Assembly (NCBI GenBank): GCA_012934845.2
Contig: WNNJ02002751.1
Span: 124,001 to 188,000, forward strand
Source: Pomphorhynchus laevis
Lineage: Eukaryota > Acanthocephala > Palaeacanthocephala > Echinorhynchida > Pomphorhynchidae
Length of the DNA: 64,000 bases
Direction of reading: 5' to 3'
Every line of letters begins with the position of its first letter. The stretch's first letter is position 1. A program made the position numbers and the translations under genes. This document shows, piece after piece, positions 9,812-20,806 of this stretch. The notes beneath the pieces are model-generated. The model saw nothing but the letters and a program-made list of their open reading frames with translations. It was not told the origin of the DNA and did no database searches.

Positions 9812-10378
9812 AAATTTAACTAATGTTTCGAGAAGTTGGGTACGGAGGCGGCATTTGAATTCAATAAAGGAGGGAGCGCGGCGGACGTCTAGAGAGAGTA
9901 GATTCCAGGCGGGTGGGGAGGCGACGATGAACGATCGGAGACCGACGTTGTTAGAGTAATTGGGAACGTAGAGTAAGAGGGAATTATGGGAACGCGGTGA
10001 TAGAGAGGTGGGGCGAGTGTCGTCTAAGAAAGGAAGGTTGATGAACGATGGGGAGCCGACGGCGATGAGACGAAAAGTTACGAGAAGACGAAGTTTATGC
10101 GGATGTGAATGGTAGGCTAGGAGAGTTGGGCAAGATATGTGGATGTGTGGTCAAATCGACGAAGACCTATGAGCACTCGAACGGCGGAGTTGATGATTCG
10201 TTGTAGGGGTAGGATGATGGATTTTGGAGAATTGGCAAAAGGCTGAGGCTGTAATCGATTTAAGGGAAAAGAAACGTTGAAAGAAGAGACATACAGGACA
10301 GAAAGTCGATAAGGGAGCGGATACGGCGGCTGTCATGGAGAATTAAGTTAGGCGAGCGGACCTTGTTGCGGACGAAGG
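9812..10378 (-). mobile_element. LINE A' C-terminal fragment inserted in the old LINE
   Basis: Minus-strand sequence matches the last ~190 codons of LINE A' ORF2 as seen at 24.96-25.5 kb: FVRNKVRSPN, RIINSAVRVL near 10170-10200, RRFDHTSTYLAQLS, SPSFINLPFLDDTRPTSLS near 10030 and SAWNLLSLDVRRAPS near 9890. It stops before the usual 3' hairpin and lacks an (ATT)n tail, so it is not a simple target-primed insertion. Confidence 0.75.
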
Positions 10379-11124
10379 GTTAAGCATTGTAAGACCTCAG
10401 GACAAGAATTCAACAAGACAACATCATCTGAAAAAGGCATAGATGGTATCCTGATAGAACCGAACTGAATACAGACATCCGACAGAGCAGAATCATAATT
10501 TTGTCCATTAAACAAAAACAAAATTGAATACAAAAGACAGCCCTGACAACGCCTAACGATTACTGGAAATGATTCAGACTTCCTACCTAGAACACGAACA
10601 CAACTCATACTTTGTTCATACAGAGAAGTCACAGCTACTCGAAGATAGTGTGGTACTCTGTACTTCCTTAGTACCTCTCAAACCTCTCTCGCAGACCTCG
10701 GTCGAACGCGTTCTCCAAATATACAAAACACATGTAGACCGGTTGAGCAATACCGTTGCAAGATAGTTGAGAGAGTAAAGAGCTAATCAGTAGTTCCACG
10801 ATCTGGACGAAAGCTACATTGCTCAATTTGCAGCTATCCCCTACCAAAATAACTTAGCAAAGTTATTTAGTTTAAGTTATCCTTAACTCAAAATCTTAGC
10901 ACATAACTTACTAGTTTGGATAAAAAAAGTGATACCCCCATAATTGGAACACATAATTGGAACACATTCTTCAGTCACTTTTCTTAAAGATTGTTACCAC
11001 CACCCCAGTTCGCCACTCACTAGGAACCTTTGCCGACTTCAATGCAATGTTGAAGATCCGTGTTAGCCACTTCATGCCTACAACGTTGAGAGCCTTAAAA
11101 GCTTCCTGTCGAATATCATTTAAT

Positions 11125-13838
11125 TATAATACAAATTTATTTAACGTGGCAAATGCGTACAAGCTGTACGCTTACAAGTCCACAAACAAAAATAAAAAAG
11201 TCAAGCAGATAAATTGTTTAAATAGGATCGGATTTGTCGTTTGGAGCACGGCAGGGAAGTTGATTGGCGTATATGAATGGACAGATGATTCCAGGATAGA
11301 AAAGCAGCCACCAGGAAGGAGCGGAATCCAAAGGAAGAAGAGTAGTTTGGGACATGTAAAAGAAGGGAATTACAAGAACGCAATGAACAGTAAACAGGAC
11401 GAGAATTATCAAGAAAAGGAATGTTGAGAAATGAAGGGGTATGAAAAGTTACAAGGCGGAAAGCAACAATAAGAAGACGAATTTGAACACGACAAAAAAA
11501 TGTAGGAAAATCGAGAGAAGCAAAATGGTGGGATGTATGATCAAAACGACGATGATGGAGAATTTGGACGGCTGCGTTGACGATGCGTTTAGGGCAAGAA
11601 GAGTGGATTTAGGTTAGTTGGAAAATAGACTAAGACAATAATCGAGTCTAGAAAAAAGGAGAGATGATATGAGAGTCATACAAGAAGGGAAATCGATCAA
11701 TCTACGAATTTGACGGATGTTGCTGAGTATCAAGGTAGATGAGCGTACTTTATCTCTAACGAAACATTTAAGTGAAACTCTGTTGTCTAAATAAAAGACT
11801 AGGAAAACGAGATTATCAACGATAGGAAGAATTGTAGAATTTAATGATACGGAGGGAGGTTCGAAGCCGAGGCGTCGAGGTAGGATCCACATAATTTTAG
11901 ATTTATCAGGATTCAGAGAAAGGCGAAGGGAAGAAATATGATTGGAAATTGAGACAAGACAGTCCGAAGCGGAAACACTAAGATCGTGAATACGATAAAC
12001 AGGTGCATGAGCATAGATGAAAATGTCATCAGCATATTGCATAACATGGAAGTTAAATTTATGAGAAATCGAAGACAAATCACCAAGAAGAAGAGAGAAA
12101 AGTATAGGGCCTAATACGGAGGCTTGTGGAACACCGGACGGAATGGACGAAGGATGAGAATGAAGAGTTAGAATATACGCGAAATGTACGGTTTGATAGA
12201 TATGAAGAAAACAATGATACAGTGGGTAAAGAGAAGCCATAATCATGACGAAGGCGATGGAGAAGAATCGAGTGATCGACGATGTCAAAAGCAGACGATA
12301 GATCAAGAGAAACTATGACACTACATAATTTATGATCGCGCGATATGAGTAAGTCGTTATAAACTTTAAGACATGCAATTTCGGTAGAGTAATTATAGCG
12401 AAAAGCGGCTTGGAAGGGAGGAAATAAGTTAGAGGAATAGATATATGTATTAACTTGCTTAAGAACGAGACGCTCAAGGAGTTTAGAGAGGGTTGGGAGA
12501 AGTGAAATAGGACGGTACGAAGATGGTAGTGAGGAGTCGAGACATTGCTTTTTGATGAGAGGACGAACAGTGGCGCATTTCTAGATGGAAGGAAATGTAC
12601 AGCTACGGATGGACGAGTTGAACAATGTGGTTAGGAAGGGTAAGATAAAGGAGCAGATAATTTTAAGCAAGTGAGTGGGAATTGGGTCAGAAGGAGAGGT
12701 TTTATTAGGTAATGACAGCAGAACCGAAGAAACTTCATCAGACGAAACGGGAAGAAGGTGGAATAGTTCTGGGAGGGAAGTATTTAAAGAGAAGAGTGGG
12801 TACAAGGGGCTATGGGTAGTAGGGAAAGTAAATTAGATAGTTTAGTTTGTAGATAAGAAGAAAATTCATCAGGATTTATATTACAAGGGGTAGATGATCG
12901 TGAAAGAATTGAGTTTAAGATTTTCCAATGAGATTTAGAGTTGGAAGATGACTCGAGTTGATTTCGCCAAAAGAGAGTACGTTTAGTACGTATAAGAATG
13001 AGATGTGAACGGCCTTGATAAAAGTAGGAATCACGAAGATTTGGAGGGAGTGAGTCGGGTGAACGTTTAAGAAAGCGTTTATACATACGAAAAGAGTGAC
13101 GGAGTCGACGCTTAGAAAGACTACAGTCAGAATCGAACCAGGGAGCATGGCGCAAGCGCTGGGAACGTCGAAGTCGACTAGGCAGAAGGTTATTGAGGAT
13201 CGACGTAAGTTCAGAATCAAACAGAATGCAGAGATCATCGGGAGATAGTTAAGAGGAAGTGAAAAGAGTGAAGAATTGAGTAAGGCTGTGCAGAGAACAG
13301 GGATATCGAGAATCTTCCAGGGTCGAGTTGGTGTAGATAAAGGTAAAGGCGGAGAAGGAGGATGGGGACGAGTAAGAGTAAGAGTGACAAGGAAATGATC
13401 GGACAAACTAGGATCAGTAATTGACAAGGAGGTATAGTCATTAAAGCAGTTAGGAACAGCAATGATGTCGAGAGCACTGCCGAGAATATGAGTTGGGCTT
13501 GTTGAAAGTAATTTATAGTTAAAATCTGAAAAAAGATCAGTTAAAGTGGTAGAGTCAGACGGGCGATCAAGACGAATGTTAAAGTCACCGAGAACAAAAG
13601 AAGGAGTAGAAGACAATGAACAGTGAGACATAAGATCTGCAAGGTCGTTAAAGAATATACGTGATGGGCAACTGAACCTGGACGGTATACAATCACAAGT
13701 TCCAGAGGGAAAGGAGTTGATAATCTGCATATGAGTAATTTGAACAAGGTGTAACGGATGTTAACGTTTATTTTACGTAGAGACATTGTGTGACGAGCAT
13801 TGCAACAATACCGCCATGGTTAGAAGCAGTTGATGTAT
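11125..13838 (-). mobile_element. LINE A copy 2, 5' truncated
   Basis: Starts (3' end) with an (ATT)-like tail and the hairpin gcgtac/gtacgc near 11155-11175. Going up the minus strand: C-terminal NSLLLHVPNYSSSFGFRS (11.2-11.4 kb); RT with GVPQASVLGPILFSLLLGD, MQYADDIFIYAHAP and LNPDKSKIMWIL (11614-12306); LPNKTSPSDPIPTHLL (12.6-12.8 kb); linker (12.8-13.2 kb); endonuclease end FVLGDFNIRLDRPSDS and LSDHFLVTL (13.3-13.7 kb). It is cut within the endonuclease at about 13838. Frames shift several times; the RT has PQA instead of PQG. Same family and decay as copies 1 and 4. Confidence 0.85.
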
Positions 13839-13841
13839 AAA

Positions 13842-14085
13842 TTTACTCCGTATGATTTAATATTACGAAGTTCTTCAACAATAGGTTCTTTATTCCTGCT
13901 TGGAATGGTTTGCCTTCTGAAACACTAAAAGTGAAAAGCAAATGTATGATTTAAAAATCTCTGAAGTCGTAGCTTTTGGTTTTTTGTTCTTTTTCATTTG
14001 CTTTCATCATTACTGATTTCAAGATTTACTTGAAGATTTTGTTGTTATTTTCCTTAATTTTCTCTTTAATTTGAAGATATTGATA
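13842..14085 (+). mobile_element. LINE C-terminal and 3' UTR fragment
   Basis: A short frame reading TKFFNNRFFIPAWNGLPSE then KCMI-stop (about 13860-13945) is the typical WN.LP C-terminus of a LINE ORF2. About 140 bases of T-rich untranslated sequence follow. No RT is attached. The next element's ORF1 begins right after it. Confidence 0.6.
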
Positions 14086-14087
14086 AA

Positions 14088-15053
14088 GATACTGATACAT
14101 TGAGTAGAAGAAAATTCATATGTGGTTTTTGTACTCCGTCAATCGTATTTTGTAGTTCATTGACATCAGCAAAGGACAATGCTCATTTTAACTTAAAGGC
14201 ACGTATGTTTCAAGAACAAATTATTGACAAAGAATCTAACATATGACAGAGCAAACTCACTACGCCGATGTCGTTACACGTCAATTCAAATAAGGAACCA
14301 GACGTAATAGATGCTTCAAGTTCGACTCGCATTTGGACACTAGGACATAGACATTCACGGACAGTGTATAAACGAAGAAGTAATATCAATGACAGCACTG
14401 TGATGGCAAACGACAAGGATAAAGTTACAACGGAGAGTATTACTAATAAATGGCCTTCACATTTATCTGACATATTCGCGGAACACAGTCCTAAGAACCA
14501 CAATATATTGATCTCTACTCCTGCTCAACCAAAGAATGTTTTGAAGCAGCCTTCAAGTCGAACGCAGACAATAGACGATAATAGAGTGTGCAATAATGTG
14601 GTAGTCGGAAATGAAAATGAAATGAAATCCAAGGATTTGACAGATAAGACATTTGTTGAAATTATCAATACTAGGACTCGTGCTAGAAGCAGAAATAATT
14701 GCGTAATTTTTGCTAACATCACCGAATCTTCTGCAGACAACGTTTAGACCCGTTTAGATGATGACGTAGTTTCTATTCGTTTGGCCTTTTCGGATATATT
14801 CGTTCAAAGTGAAGAGGATATTGCGCATAGTCTCAATGTCGAAAGCTTATTTCGTCTTGGTAAAAAGGCACAACATAAACCACGATTACTTAAAGTAGTA
14901 TTTGATTCTGCAGATAAAACAAGATCAGTTTTAGCTAGAGGTTATCGCTTGAAAGGTAAGACGACAAAAAATTTTAAAGATTGCTCGATTGAGGAAAGAT
15001 TGTTGCTTAATAATGCTCGTGCTAATCTAGCATTTAGAAGATCGAATAAATAA
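14088..15053 (+). mobile_element. LINE G ORF1 region, plus strand
   Basis: Plus-strand ORF1 of another LINE. It opens with the finger end RRKFICGFCTPSIVF (about 14105), runs through a Ser/Thr/Asn-rich spacer (14268-14747, 159 codons) and ends in the RRM-like region LFRLGKKAQHKPRLLKVVF (14781-15053). This order equals LINE B ORF1. A stop at 14745 and a frame change separate the two halves. ORF2 is absent: the sequence switches at 15055 to the 3' end of an opposite-strand LINE A. Confidence 0.75.
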
Positions 15054-15054
15054 A

Positions 15055-16208
15055 TAATAAATAAATAATAATTTATTTAATGTGGTAAATGCGTGGCAAA
15101 TGCGTGCCAAATGCACGCTTACATGACCACAAACAACAAAAAAACAGCAGTCACAGATAATTGGTTAATTGTTGAAATAGAATTGGATTTGGCGTTTGAA
15201 GCACGGCATTAATATTGATTGGCGGATATGAATAGGCGGATGATTCCACAAGAGATGAGCAGCCACAACGAGAAGGGAAATCGATCAATCTACGAATTTG
15301 ACGGAGGGTGCGGAGAATCAAGGTAAATGAGCGTACTTTATCTCTAACGAAAGGTTTAAGTGAAAGTATGTTGTCGAAATGGAAGCCTAGGAAAACGAGA
15401 TTGTGAACGGCATGAAGAATTGTAGAATTTAATGATAGGGAGAGAGGTTCTAAGCCGAGGCGTCGAGGTAGGATCCACATAATTTTGGATTTATCAGGAT
15501 TCAGAGAAAGGCGAAGGGAAGAAAGATGATTAGAAATTGAGACAAGACAGCTGGAAACAGAAACACTAAGATCATGAATACGATAAGCAGGTGCGTGAGC
15601 ATAGATGATAAAGTCATCAGCATATTGCATAACATGGAAGTTAAATGTATGAGAAATCGAAGACAAGTCACCGAGAAGAAGAGAGAAAATGATGCATGTG
15701 AACTATGTCGGAAAACGATTTTTGGAGTGGAGGACTGAGATGATTGGCTTTAGTGGATTTTTGTAAACGGATCAAAGATATAGGAACGATATTATTGAAG
15801 AGGGATGGATTATCATCAGGAAGAATGGTTGCTAGGATAGAACTGGAAGCAGTTACATCATCATCGAGGTGACATTGAGGAAAAGCAGATTTGGAAAGCT
15901 TTAAATTAGATATGATAATGCATCGATCGCGCGAAGGAAAATGATTACGTAGAAGTGGTGGACGGACAGACCTGGTAGGAGTAGATGCAGAAGAGCAGAT
16001 AAACGTGACAATGACAGGGGTGCTAAGTGAAGATTTAAGATAGTTTGGAGCATGTGTGACAGGAGTGAAGTGTTGAATCGGTTGATCGGAGATGTTACTG
16101 GAGATGATTTTGACAGAAGGATGTAAATTATTTAAAGGTGATACGGTTGGAGCATGTGTGACAGGAGTGGATTATTGAATCGGTTGAACGGAGATGTTAC
16201 TGGAGATA
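15055..16208 (-). mobile_element. LINE A copy 3, internally deleted
   Basis: 3' tail and hairpin at 15055-15120, with tgcgtggcaaa/tgcgtgccaaa duplicated. Then the ORF2 end: a 171-codon frame (15151-15666) from SISHTFNFHVMQYADD to the C-terminus, lacking about 150 residues after RRLIDFPSR. At about 15690 it jumps to ORF1 (IVPISLIRLQKSTKANH, LPSRDRCIIISNLKL) running to about 16208, so the whole endonuclease and most of the RT are gone. The ORF1 part contains a ~78-bp imperfect tandem repeat (16049-16110 and 16139-16208), the NLHPSxKIIS repeat also seen in copy 4. Confidence 0.8.
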
Positions 16209-18690
16209 ATTTTGACTGATCTAATGATAAGAAATTTTCGAGTAGTTCGTCGGCTATCATTCGTGCGTTTGTGAGTTTGGAGAGTTCTAGGGATTCCTTT
16301 TTACAATTTGGAAATCTAGAGCGCATTGATATCACATCCAACATTACTACTCAATTGCCCTCTGCTTCTGTTATTAGTGTCGCCTATACTAATTTAAGGA
16401 GTATTTTACCAAAATTTGATGAACTTAAGGCATGGGTCATCTCAAATAAACCAGCGATCCTGGCTCTCACTGAAGCATGGTTGCGTCGTGATATCTCCGA
16501 TGGTTCAATTGCTATTATGGGATATAATTTGGTGAGAGCTGATATAGATTCTCGTAAGGGTGGAGGTGTTGCGCTATATATTACGACATCCTTAAATATT
16601 ACTCCCACTCGTAATTTTTTAAATGAACTGGGTACGTTTGAGTTTCTCTGTCATTGTTTCACACTTCGGAGGTCCCTTTGGTATTGCCGTGTGCTACAGG
16701 TCGCCGCAATCATCCGTATTGAATCATGAATTCTCTACATTAATTAGTCACGGTTCTGAGCTTGAAGAATATCTACTAGTTGGCGATTTTAATATACCCT
16801 CAGCTGGTCATAATAGCGACATAAGCGCTATTTATTTGAAAATGGTCTAGCTCATAGTTGTAGACATGATCCCAAAGCTCTCTTTCTATATGTGAATAGT
16901 AGTAGGAACGCTAATAAAACAATTGCCCAATATTTTGATAGCGTTATTGAAGACGACCTTGCTGAGATGTTCTCAGGGCATTTTTACTTGTACAAAGAGA
17001 CTACAAACGAGTATTCTGAACCTATCCAGAACAGTGAGACGATAAGAGGTGCTAGTGTTTCATATCCTAGTTTAGACATAGCTAATTTGATAACTCATGA
17101 GAAAGTTTTAGCTGAACTGCATCGTCTTAAAGAGACAAACTCCAAAGGTGCTGATTTGTTACCTTCGATATATCTTCGTCGAATAGCAGACTCAATATAT
17201 ACACCACTTTGTAACATATTTCGACAATCTATTATTGATACGAATCTTCCAAAAGATTGGAAACAATCGATCATTCACCCCATCTTCAAAAAGGGTGATA
17301 GATCTTCAGTAGACAATTATAGACCAGTAAGTATTACTTGCTTATGTTGTAGAATGTTAGAGCGAATTATACATGGTTATATGGTCAAGTTTTATAGTGA
17401 GAATAATGTAATAGCTTTTGAGCAACATAGTTTCCGTAAGGGTTATTCGACAGTTACTAATCTACTCGCAGCCCATCTTGATTGGTCAGCTAATAAAGCC
17501 GTATCAATTGCTACTGACATCATATTCTTCGATTTCTCTAAGGCATTTGACAGAGTAGACCATAGATTCTTCCTAAATAAACTAGAGAAAAGTGGCATTC
17601 CATTTTTGCTTGTTAGATGGATTGAATCGTTTTTAAGCAATCGTAGTTATTGTGTGCATGTAGATAATTTTTACTGTTCTTCGCGGCCATGTAATATGGG
17701 GGTGCCTCAAGGTTCAGTATTGGGTCCATTGTTATTTAGTGTCTACATTAACAATATCCCGGAATTTATTGATTCTCGGATGCTTTTATATGCAGACGAT
17801 TTGAAAATCTGGCGGGCAATTCGTTCACCCAATGATATAGTTAAACTGCAACGGGATATCGATGAAGTTGAAAATTGGGCTCTGCTCAATAGGTTGATTG
17901 TAAATATATCAAAATGCAAGCATTTACGTGTTCGTGGCGGAAATGCTCAATCTTTAGCTAATTATAGCTTTCAAAGCAGTGATATAGATCGAGTAAGCAA
18001 ATATAAGGACTTGGGAGTGTGGATAAACAGTGATTTGAGTACCATCACACATACTGAACATGCTTGTTCAAATGCTTTGGGGATAATTGGTCAACTTCGA
18101 CGCACTTTCATTGCACTCAATCAATTTGTCCTACGTCCGCTAATCTTTGCTCATTTGTTGAGCCGTCTTCTATATGCTGCGCCGTGTGTGTATCCCCAAA
18201 ATTCAAAAGAACATATTAGTTCAGAGAGGGTACTTCATAGAGCTACCAAGCTAGCACCGCAACTAAAATTTTTGTTGTACCCTGATCGATTAAAAGCACT
18301 TAGACTTGAGACTGTCACGTGGACCCGCCGGTACATTGATATGAGTATAGAAGGGCAAATTCTTAATGATTTGGATCATCCACTTCGAGATTGTCTTCAT
18401 TTGCGCTCATCCAATATCCTCCGAGGCCATGGTTTAACCCTGCGACGTGAAAGGATAAGAAAATCACGAGCTGTCCAATTTGATCGGCGAGTTGTATCTC
18501 TGTGGAATAGGCTTGGAGAGTCAACAGTGTGCAGTAGCAATATCAACGAATTCAAAAAGAAATTACGGATGGAGGATGCCATGGGGAAAGCTGCTTTTCC
18601 GTATTTGTGATACTTTTATTATATTTTCTTTTTTTTCTGCAGTGAACCAGCCAATTAAGCCATGCCTTTATGTGCTGTTGAAACATTAAT
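16209..18690 (+). mobile_element. LINE D, 5' truncated
   Basis: Endonuclease first: ISVAYTNLRSILPKFDELK, ALTEAWLRRD, RKGGGVALYIT (16271-16640); then, after a frameshift, GIAVCYRSPQSS and LLVGDFNIPSAG (16660-16800). The rest of the endonuclease and linker is deleted near 16850, after which the RT ORF runs intact to 18610. A T-rich 3' UTR follows to about 18690, with an agccaattaagcca-like motif and AT tail. Its first 1.0 kb is duplicated at 5.1-6.1 kb. Confidence 0.85.
16892..18610 (+). CDS. LINE D reverse transcriptase ORF
   Basis: 572 codons without interruption. RT motifs in order: KGDRSSVDNYRPVSIT (residues ~140), EQHSFRKGYSTVTNLL, IIFFDFSKAFDRVDH (first catalytic Asp, ~215), CNMGVPQGSVLGPLLFSV (~270), LLYADDLKIWRAI (catalytic Asp pair, ~305), NISKCKHLRV and KYKDLGVWINSDLS. 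The C-terminal region holds NILRGHGLTLRR and VVSLWNRLGEST (WN.L motif). The Met chosen is internal; upstream the frame lacks the endonuclease because of a deletion. All RT catalytic residues are present, but without an endonuclease this copy should not move by itself. Confidence 0.9.
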   Translation: MNSSRNANKTIAQYFDSVIEDDLAEMFSGHFYLYKETTNEYSEPIQNSETIRGASVSYPSLDIANLITHEKVLAELHRLKETNSKGADLLPSIYLRRIADSIYTPLCNIFRQSIIDTNLPKDWKQSIIHPIFKKGDRSSVDNYRPVSITCLCCRMLERIIHGYMVKFYSENNVIAFEQHSFRKGYSTVTNLLAAHLDWSANKAVSIATDIIFFDFSKAFDRVDHRFFLNKLEKSGIPFLLVRWIESFLSNRSYCVHVDNFYCSSRPCNMGVPQGSVLGPLLFSVYINNIPEFIDSRMLLYADDLKIWRAIRSPNDIVKLQRDIDEVENWALLNRLIVNISKCKHLRVRGGNAQSLANYSFQSSDIDRVSKYKDLGVWINSDLSTITHTEHACSNALGIIGQLRRTFIALNQFVLRPLIFAHLLSRLLYAAPCVYPQNSKEHISSERVLHRATKLAPQLKFLLYPDRLKALRLETVTWTRRYIDMSIEGQILNDLDHPLRDCLHLRSSNILRGHGLTLRRERIRKSRAVQFDRRVVSLWNRLGESTVCSSNINEFKKKLRMEDAMGKAAFPYL

Positions 18691-18727
18691 AATATTTTTT
18701 TCCAAAATACTAATAATCACAACTGTA

Positions 18728-19458
18728 GGTTCCCGCAAATGGGCCGATAGCTCACAAAGTCAAAACATTGATCCGTTATTATATTGTTTTATTAAATATC
18801 AATCGAATTCTTGGTCCCCGAAATATCCGAATTCCTGCGATTGTATATTTGTGTGTTGAGCTCTTCTACTATGTAGTTGCTCACGTATAGGTATTCGGGT
18901 AGCGCGTATACACATCGAAGCTGCTTGAGCCAGTGCAATGCTCACTCTAGACCTAATTATCGAGATACATGCCGAATAACTGGTTTTGTGCCTTATTGCC
19001 TTTTGATGTGCGATCCATTTAAGTAACTTATGCGCTTCGAAACCAATTCCTCCAGCAGTTGAAAAGGTAAGTGGGATGAATATCGAGCGTTCAATCTCTA
19101 CAATGCGCTGGGCATATTTTGCAATTTTCCTGTTCGCGTGGTATGTATGACTCATGGTCGGTGACTTCTCGATGTAGGAAGGTGCAAGTGTGTTAAATAT
19201 ACATACGTCCAAATAGGACCGCACCAATCCTCTACCGTAAATTCCACGGCATAATATGTCTGATCTTGCGTTCACATCTCTCGTTGTGGTTTCTACTTCA
19301 AAATGGTAATTGTTCGGTACGGGCCTCAAAACCGGTTCAAGCTCCACATCTTTACAAATGTCCCCTATTTCGTCGGCAATGACATTCCGTATTATATCAT
19401 GTCTAATTATAGTTGTTCCTCCCGTCCGACATGAGAGAGCATGTGATGGATCAATAAT
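18728..19458 (-). mobile_element. Element C, C-terminal fragment (minus)
   Basis: Minus frame of up to 242 codons (18799-19527, the first part being flanking sequence). Domains: ALSCRTGG...RHDIIRNVIADEI (a Cys/His block), then ARSDILCRGIYGRG and VRSYLDVCIFNTLAPSY (a D...DxC/R spacing like PD-(D/E)xK nucleases), then IVEIERSIFIPLTFSTAGG and SRVSIALAQAASMCIRAT. The 3' end reads cggcccatttgcggg in its own sense and abuts, tail to tail, the 3' end of LINE D. The upstream part is cut by LINE F. Confidence 0.75.
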
Positions 19459-20806
19459 AATTATTTTGCCAGGTGTATGATCCCAAAAGTGGAAATTTTG
19501 ATAGTGTCGAAAAGATCTTGGCAACAAATTGATGAAGACTCATTACGAGATGCGGCACTAAGAACATCATTTAACTGTGCGAGTGAAGACATTGAGGTAA
19601 GGTGGCATGTTATTGAATCAGGTTTAGTAGCTCTTGCAGATAAGTTTGCACCACTCCGTAGAGTACCAAAAAGTAAAGCCAAATACCCTCCTTGGTTTGA
19701 CACTGAATTGCGATATGCCCTCAAACATAGGAATCGTCTATTTGAACTAAGCCGTCATCAGAATAATTTTAAAAAGCGGTATACAATGTTACGTAATATT
19801 TCGTAAATCGCCTTAAAATTACAAAAAGGCAAAGTTTTGAAGATCAATTAGCTTTACAAATTGATACAGAACCAAAATAAATTGGGCTTATGTGAAAGGA
19901 TTCAGAGCTCTGCTACTAGCTATTTCATCTTGGCTACCACACGGTAGCATTCGAGTGGAATCGCCAGACAGCATGGCAACAGTGTTTGCATCGGCTTTTG
20001 AGCTAACACCGGATGCTTTCTCTTGCATATGTGGAGATGCAGCATCACAACAGGTAGAAATTGATTCTCAATTTTTAATGATAACATCACATGAGGTTTT
20101 TGTTGAATTGGCTAGGTTATCTAGATCATCAGCGGCAGTCCCAGATGAGATTCACCCCCAACTTCTTAAGTTACTTGTTCCTGTTCTGACTGAGCCATTA
20201 GCCTCCATATTTGAGCTTAGCTTGCGCATCTCGAAGTTGCCTGCTGCCAGGAAAAAAAGCGATTGTAGTACCAATTTATAAAAATGGTGAAAAAGATGAT
20301 CCGAATAACTATAAACTCGTTGCCTAACTATAGGCAACGAGTTTGTTACAACGCGGTCCATTCAGGATCTTGGTATAAATGTTCAAAACAATCTGAAAAC
20401 ACGTGCTAACACTGATATGATTTGTAACGCAGCAAGAATGACCTATATTGTCAAAAATTGCTTTAAAGACCTATCTCCCGTTTGTGTTGTACGCTTATAT
20501 AATGCTATTATAAGACCAATATTAGAATATGTCGCCAGCAGTCTTTCAGTGTACGCGTACAGAACTTCATCAATTAAAGCGCATACTTCGACGGTTTACG
20601 AAATTATGTCCTCAGGTACGATTTCTTGCTTATGAGGCGCGAATAAAAAGTTTGAATATGCTGACAGTGCTTGAAAGGTTCTTACTTTTCGACCTTCTAG
20701 CTATGTATCGACTTATTAATGAAGATGAAAATTTTCCAGCAAATAGAGTTGAACTCAATGAACGGGATAGACGTAGAAGGCACTGGAAAGTACTAATATT
20801 ATTATA
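19459..20806 (+). mobile_element. LINE F, internally deleted
   Basis: Begins inside the ORF2 linker (19477-19806: KYPPWFDTELRYALKHRNRLF), continues with the start of the RT (19892-20281: SRSSAAVPDEIHPQLLKLLV, PLASIFELSLR), then loses about 0.8 kb including all catalytic RT motifs. The deletion sits at a 14-bp perfect fold-back (20313-20344), next to DPNNYKLVA. It resumes at LGINVQNNLKTRANTDMI and runs through IVKNCFKDLSPVCVVRLYNAIIRPILEY to the end near 20800 with an ATTATTAT tail. Its left end interrupts element C. Confidence 0.75.
20313..20344. repeat. 14-bp perfect fold-back at a LINE deletion
   Basis: aaactcgttgccta (20313-20326), spacer acta, taggcaacgagttt (20331-20344). It marks the join across the missing RT core of LINE F. 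Confidence 0.9.

Larger units (their letters stand above)
9066..11110 (-). mobile_element. Old decayed LINE (second type)
   Basis: Reading the minus strand from 11110 down gives LINE RT pieces in shifting frames: KSAKVPSEWRTGVVV near 11000, IEQCSFRPDRGTTD near 10830, VTSLYEQSMSCVRVLGRK, VIVRRCQGCLLYSILF (RQGC motif) and FSDDVVLL (degraded YADD) at 10400-10640. Below the inserted LINE A' piece come DVDDFKYLGF near 9650 and the C-terminal SPRYRWRDQISKM at 9320-9400. The RTE/L1-like wording (EQCGFRPGRGTTDQ type) differs from families A-F. Heavily decayed, so older than its neighbours. A related linker piece lies at 36.85-37.3 kb. Confidence 0.75.

Noticed and set aside
14210-14740. Minus-strand frames of 97 and 71 codons
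   Set aside because: Antisense shadows of the LINE ORF1 on the plus strand, which has finger and RRM-like signatures.
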